Shown: in pieces, positions 61,542 through 64,000 of the stretch
Numbering within the stretch: position 1 is the stretch's first letter
How the letters are laid out: each line of letters starts with the position of its first letter
Assembly: GCF_051859565.1 (NCBI RefSeq)
Contig: NZ_JBHYFK010000001.1
Coordinates: 124,001-188,000 of the forward strand
DNA: 64,000 nt
Direction of reading: 5' to 3'
Source of the DNA: Glycocaulis sp051859565
Lineage (GTDB): Bacteria > Pseudomonadota > Alphaproteobacteria > Caulobacterales > Maricaulaceae
Position numbers and translations under genes: made by a program
The notes under the pieces: model-generated
Told to the model about the DNA's origin: nothing
What the model saw: only the letters and a program-made list of their open reading frames with translations
Database searches by the model: none

Positions 61542-61778
61542 ATGGCAATCCGCGTCACCCTCGACCGTATGCTGCTCGAACGGCGCATGTCGCTGACAGA
61601 GCTGTGCGACCGTGTCGGCATCACCATGGCCAATCTCTCCATCCTGAAGACCGGCAAGGCCAAGGCTGTGCGCTTTTCCACGCTGGAGGCGCTGTGCCGC
61701 GAGCTCGGCTGCCAGCCCGGCGACCTCTTGCAGTTCACCGACGAACCCGGCGATGAGGATGATGACGGGACGGAGTAG
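61542..61778 (+). CDS. Xre/Cro-type helix-turn-helix regulator
   Basis: A 78-residue single-domain regulator: HTH (about residues 16-60) with MSLTELCDRVGITMANLSIL and FSTLEALCRELGCQPGDLL, then an acidic tail (DEPGDEDDDGTE). It resembles the YozG-like Cro/C1 branch linked with DUF2975 membrane proteins. GGGGGCG is near its start at a fair distance. Expected to be cotranscribed with the preceding gene and to control it or a membrane-related target. Confidence 0.88.
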   Translation: MAIRVTLDRMLLERRMSLTELCDRVGITMANLSILKTGKAKAVRFSTLEALCRELGCQPGDLLQFTDEPGDEDDDGTE

Positions 61779-61795
61779 GGTTTTCAGACCGTGCT

Positions 61796-61993
61796 GAACT
61801 CCCGGCCAAGCGAAGCGCAGAGCCGGGACCTTGGGCAGGATAATCCTGAAAGAGGCCCCGGATACGCCTCCGGCGTTCCGGGGTTTCAGTGACTATACTC
61901 TTGAAATCCCGGAGGCCCGGAGGGCCATCCGGGACCGGGTGCAGGAAAATCCCCTCAAGAAGCAGGCCCCGGATCGCTGCGCGTCCGGGGTTT
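61796..61993. repeat. REP-like palindromic repeat cluster, copy B
   Basis: Four GC-rich inverted-repeat units: 61800-61828 (TCCCGGCC...GGCCGGGA-type), 61856-61886 (CCCCGG...CCGGGG), about 61903-61935 (imperfect, from TCCCGG), and 61966-61993 (GCCCCGG...CCGGGG). Units 1 and 4 are reverse-complement near-copies of the two units at 8021-8105, each with about one mismatch in 30 bases. It lies between the Xre gene and lolA, which are convergent, and may also terminate transcription. Confidence 0.75.
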
Positions 61994-62003
61994 CAGACGT
62001 CCC

Positions 62004-62753
62004 CTACCGCCGCCCTCTCCGCCGTGACGAGAACATGTCGTCATCCAGCACGAACAGGCGCGGATCGGCGCGCTGACCAAGGCGGACCTCATCGAGCGTC
62101 ACCTGCGTGAGCGAGCCCATCCCGTCGACCGCATACCAGCCCAGAAGCGCCACTTCGCCTGCAGGCGCGGCCGGGTCATCGTCGCCAAAGGCGAGCGTAA
62201 CGCGGCCCTCGGCCTCGCCTTGCGGATCTTCCAGCGTCACATAGAGCTGATTGTCATAGCGCCCGACCTCCACAATCGCGCCGGAGGATTCCAGCTCCGA
62301 AGCCGGTGCGAGCAGCCAGCGCAGGGGCGTGGAGCGGATCGGCGCACGGTCAACCGTTTCCAGCGCGCTATCGGCGATGGCGACAGTGGAGCCATCAGCC
62401 ACGATCAGCAGCGGCGAGGGCGCATCATAGGCAAAGCGGACCCGTCCGGGGCGCGACAGGGCAAGATCGCCATCACTGACGGAGCCATCAGGGTTCACCT
62501 GCCGGAAACGCGCCTGCAGGGTCTCAACGGCGGCAAAGATTTCCAGCGCGCGGGCGCGCTCCACCGCTTCACCTCGCCCGGCTTGTTCGACAGCCTCAGC
62601 CGGCGGCAGGGTTTCAACCTCCTGCGCCTCTTGCGCTTCCTGCACAATGACAAGGCCGGTATCGGCGCTCACATCGAACGCGGCGTTATTGGCGTCCGCC
62701 GTGCTCCAGCCGGTGGACAGCGCTGCAAGGGCGGTGGCAAGCGTGGTCAGCAT
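62004..62753 (-). CDS. lolA: Outer-membrane lipoprotein carrier LolA
   Basis: Periplasmic chaperone that shuttles lipoproteins from LolCDE to LolB. The 249-residue product has a signal peptide (MLTTLATALAALSTGWSTADA), an unusual Glu/Ala/Gln-rich insert of about 50 residues (EAQEAQEVETLPPAEAV region), then the LolA beta-barrel half with LQARFRQVNPDGSVSDGDLALSRPGRVRFAY, TPLRWLL and DVRL-type C-terminal strands. Start ATG 62753 is chosen with AAGGA/AGGGA upstream; ATG 62774 is an alternative. Length is somewhat above the usual 200. Confidence 0.85.
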   Translation of the reverse strand: MLTTLATALAALSTGWSTADANNAAFDVSADTGLVIVQEAQEAQEVETLPPAEAVEQAGRGEAVERARALEIFAAVETLQARFRQVNPDGSVSDGDLALSRPGRVRFAYDAPSPLLIVADGSTVAIADSALETVDRAPIRSTPLRWLLAPASELESSGAIVEVGRYDNQLYVTLEDPQGEAEGRVTLAFGDDDPAAPAGEVALLGWYAVDGMGSLTQVTLDEVRLGQRADPRLFVLDDDMFSSRRRGRR

Positions 62754-62943
62754 TTTCAGGTCCCTTTCCTTCATGCCGGGGACAATGACTATGACCCTAT
62801 GGCTAAAGGCAAATTGCGGCCCATGAAAGGCGTTTGCGTTCATCTGCGCGACAGCAATTCATAACGTGAAGAGCCTGGCAAAGTGTCATTCGCCGCACCC
62901 GCTGTCCTCGCCCGAAGCGCGCCTTTGCCCTATCTTGCGTGCC

Positions 62944-63522
62944 ATGAAACGCCGCACGGCAATAGAGAACTGGCCGATCGAGGCCCATGGCCGTCCGCTG
63001 CGTCTGGACCATCTGGACGCGCGCGAGGACGTGCTTCTGGACGCCCATGTGCGGCCCAACCGTTCGCTCGGCGGTCCGGCATTCATCGCACTGATGGTGG
63101 CCATTGCCGTCATCAGCTTCACCGCAGGTCTGGCGTTTCTGCTGGCCGGGGCATGGCCGGTGCTGGGCTTTTTCGGGCTGGACGTGCTGATCGTCTGGCT
63201 GGCCTTCCGGCTGAACTATCGCGACGGGCGGCGTCTGGAGCGTATCCATATCACGCCAGATGCCATCCATGTCATGCGCCGCTGGCCCACGGGCTATGAG
63301 ACACTCTACCGCCTGCCGTCGGCCTGGACACGGCTTGTCGTGGACCATGAGGACGATCCGGACGTGCAGCCGCGCCTCACCGCCATGGGCAAGCATGTGC
63401 TGGTCGGCTCAGTCCTCTCGCCGCGCGAACGGCGCGAGCTTGCGAGCGCGATTGGCGAAGCCTTGGATAAGGCGCGCACCAGCCCCGTGGCTCTGGCGCA
63501 AGAAACGGGTGGCGCGGCGTAA
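62944..63522 (+). CDS. DUF2244 membrane protein
   Basis: A 192-residue protein with two adjacent membrane helices (about residues 46-67 and 70-92) and a cytosolic C-terminal half with GRRLERIHITPDAIHVMRRWP and LVGSVLSPRERRELASAIGEAL, the DUF2244 pattern. Function unknown; the family is common in alphaproteobacteria and sometimes near cytochrome genes. ATG 62944 begins the conserved part; the upstream open frame is not family-like. It precedes the Ada-type gene by 23 bases. Confidence 0.84.
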   Translation: MKRRTAIENWPIEAHGRPLRLDHLDAREDVLLDAHVRPNRSLGGPAFIALMVAIAVISFTAGLAFLLAGAWPVLGFFGLDVLIVWLAFRLNYRDGRRLERIHITPDAIHVMRRWPTGYETLYRLPSAWTRLVVDHEDDPDVQPRLTAMGKHVLVGSVLSPRERRELASAIGEALDKARTSPVALAQETGGAA

Positions 63523-63545
63523 GCGCCAGCGGCACTCTTGGCCCC

Positions 63546-64000
63546 ATGACAGATCTTGCCACCCCTTCAGAAACCCTGCCCGCCCTTGCCCTGCGCGCGA
63601 GCGATTATCCGCGCATCAACGCCGCGCTGGATTTCATCGCCGCCCATTGGGACGAGCAGCCTTCGCTGGAACGCATTGCGCAGGCTGCGGGGCTTTCCCC
63701 GCATCATTTCCAGCGCGTCTTCACACGCTGGACCGGGGCGAGCCCGAAACGCATGATCGCCGCCCTTACCCACGCCAGTGCCCGCCGCCTGATGCGTGAA
63801 GGCGCAAGCGTGCTGGAAGCCGCGCTGGAAACCGGCCTCTCCGGCCCGTCGCGCCTGCATGATGTCTTTATCGCCGAGGAGGCCGTCACGCCCGGCAATG
63901 CCCGCAGCGCTGGTATCGGACTGGAATTTGCCATCGGCCACGCGCCGACCCCCTTTGGCACTGGCGTGTTTCTTATCGCGCCGCGCGGCCTCTCTGCGCT
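63546..64000 (+). CDS. Ada-type HTH / methylated-DNA-protein-cysteine methyltransferase, 3' part cut by window edge
   Basis: Only the first about 151 residues are present. They contain an AraC-type HTH domain (YPRINAALDFIAAHWDEQPSLERIAQ, LSPHHFQRVFTRWTGASPKR) near residues 20-85, then an N-terminal part of the O6-alkylguanine methyltransferase domain (FAIGHAPTPFGTGVFLIAPRGL). Members repair O6-methylguanine and related lesions and some act as transcription activators of the adaptive response. The catalytic Cys (PCHR motif) lies outside the window and cannot be checked. The methyl-phosphotriester domain of full Ada is not present at the N-terminus. Confidence 0.85.
   Translation, partial: MTDLATPSETLPALALRASDYPRINAALDFIAAHWDEQPSLERIAQAAGLSPHHFQRVFTRWTGASPKRMIAALTHASARRLMREGASVLEAALETGLSGPSRLHDVFIAEEAVTPGNARSAGIGLEFAIGHAPTPFGTGVFLIAPRGLSA

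Noticed and set aside
1..64000. tRNA, rRNA, riboswitch, prophage or insertion-sequence genes
   Set aside because: I looked for T-arm-like GGTTCGAATCC patterns, transposases, integrases and phage genes and noticed none.

Overview
The window is a contiguous 64 kb piece of a GC-rich (roughly mid-60s percent) alphaproteobacterial chromosome that includes the replication origin region. Gene content and order point to the Caulobacterales/Maricaulales/Hyphomonadaceae side of the class: coaE-aroE-maf-ppsR on one side of a non-coding gap and hemE-hemH-hemJ-rho on the other, then mnmE-mnmG-rsmG-parA-parB. The gap carries a perfect CtrA box (TTAA-N7-TTAA), and genes on both flanks point away from it, as expected at an origin. 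I cannot name the genus. I see no tRNA or rRNA gene, no insertion sequence and no CRISPR array.

Region by region. 1-2513 (minus): end of coaE, then aroE, maf and ppsR, chained by short overlaps. 2514-3052: candidate chromosomal origin. 3053-7222: haem genes hemE, hemH (with a [2Fe-2S]-type C-terminus), hemJ, then rho. 7378-9125: glutathione transferase, dienelactone hydrolase, small conserved protein. 9136-14832: mnmE, mnmG, rsmG, parA, parB, with three parS centromere sites inside the first three genes, each encoding Val-Ser-Arg-Glu-Thr. 14898-16989 (minus): holA, lptE, DUF3576 lipoprotein; leuS, common in this slot, is absent. 17306-22218: porin-like protein, NtrZ-like periplasmic protein, hydrolase, two glycosyltransferases. 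22364-29393: infC (ATA start), a secreted four-repeat protein, rpmI, rplT, pheS, pheT. PheT has about 50 extra residues of unusual composition inside its editing domain.

29394-33960: MFS protein, DUF1134 protein with an upstream CtrA box, BLUF blue-light sensor, lepA. 33957-36247 (minus): a lower-GC restriction-modification island made of a C5 methyltransferase, a NaeI-like endonuclease and Vsr. 36421-42852 (minus): copper chaperone, trpS, murJ, glnD. 43009-49342: heparinase-like lipoprotein, DUF2855, PPK2, mutS. 49491-56731: maeB, AmpG-like permease, a ShkA-like hybrid histidine kinase, and a YifB/ComM ATPase whose promoter overlaps a consensus LexA box. 56896-64000: yraN, LpoA-like lipoprotein, hemW, rdgB, a 38-residue membrane peptide, a DUF2975/Xre pair, REP-like palindromes, lolA, a DUF2244 protein, and the start of an Ada-type gene.

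Functionally this is mostly core machinery for replication and segregation, tRNA modification and charging, haem synthesis and envelope building. The less ordinary items are the pheT insertion, the four-repeat protein splitting infC from rpmI-rplT, the SOS-boxed comM promoter, the NaeI-type island and the BLUF sensor.
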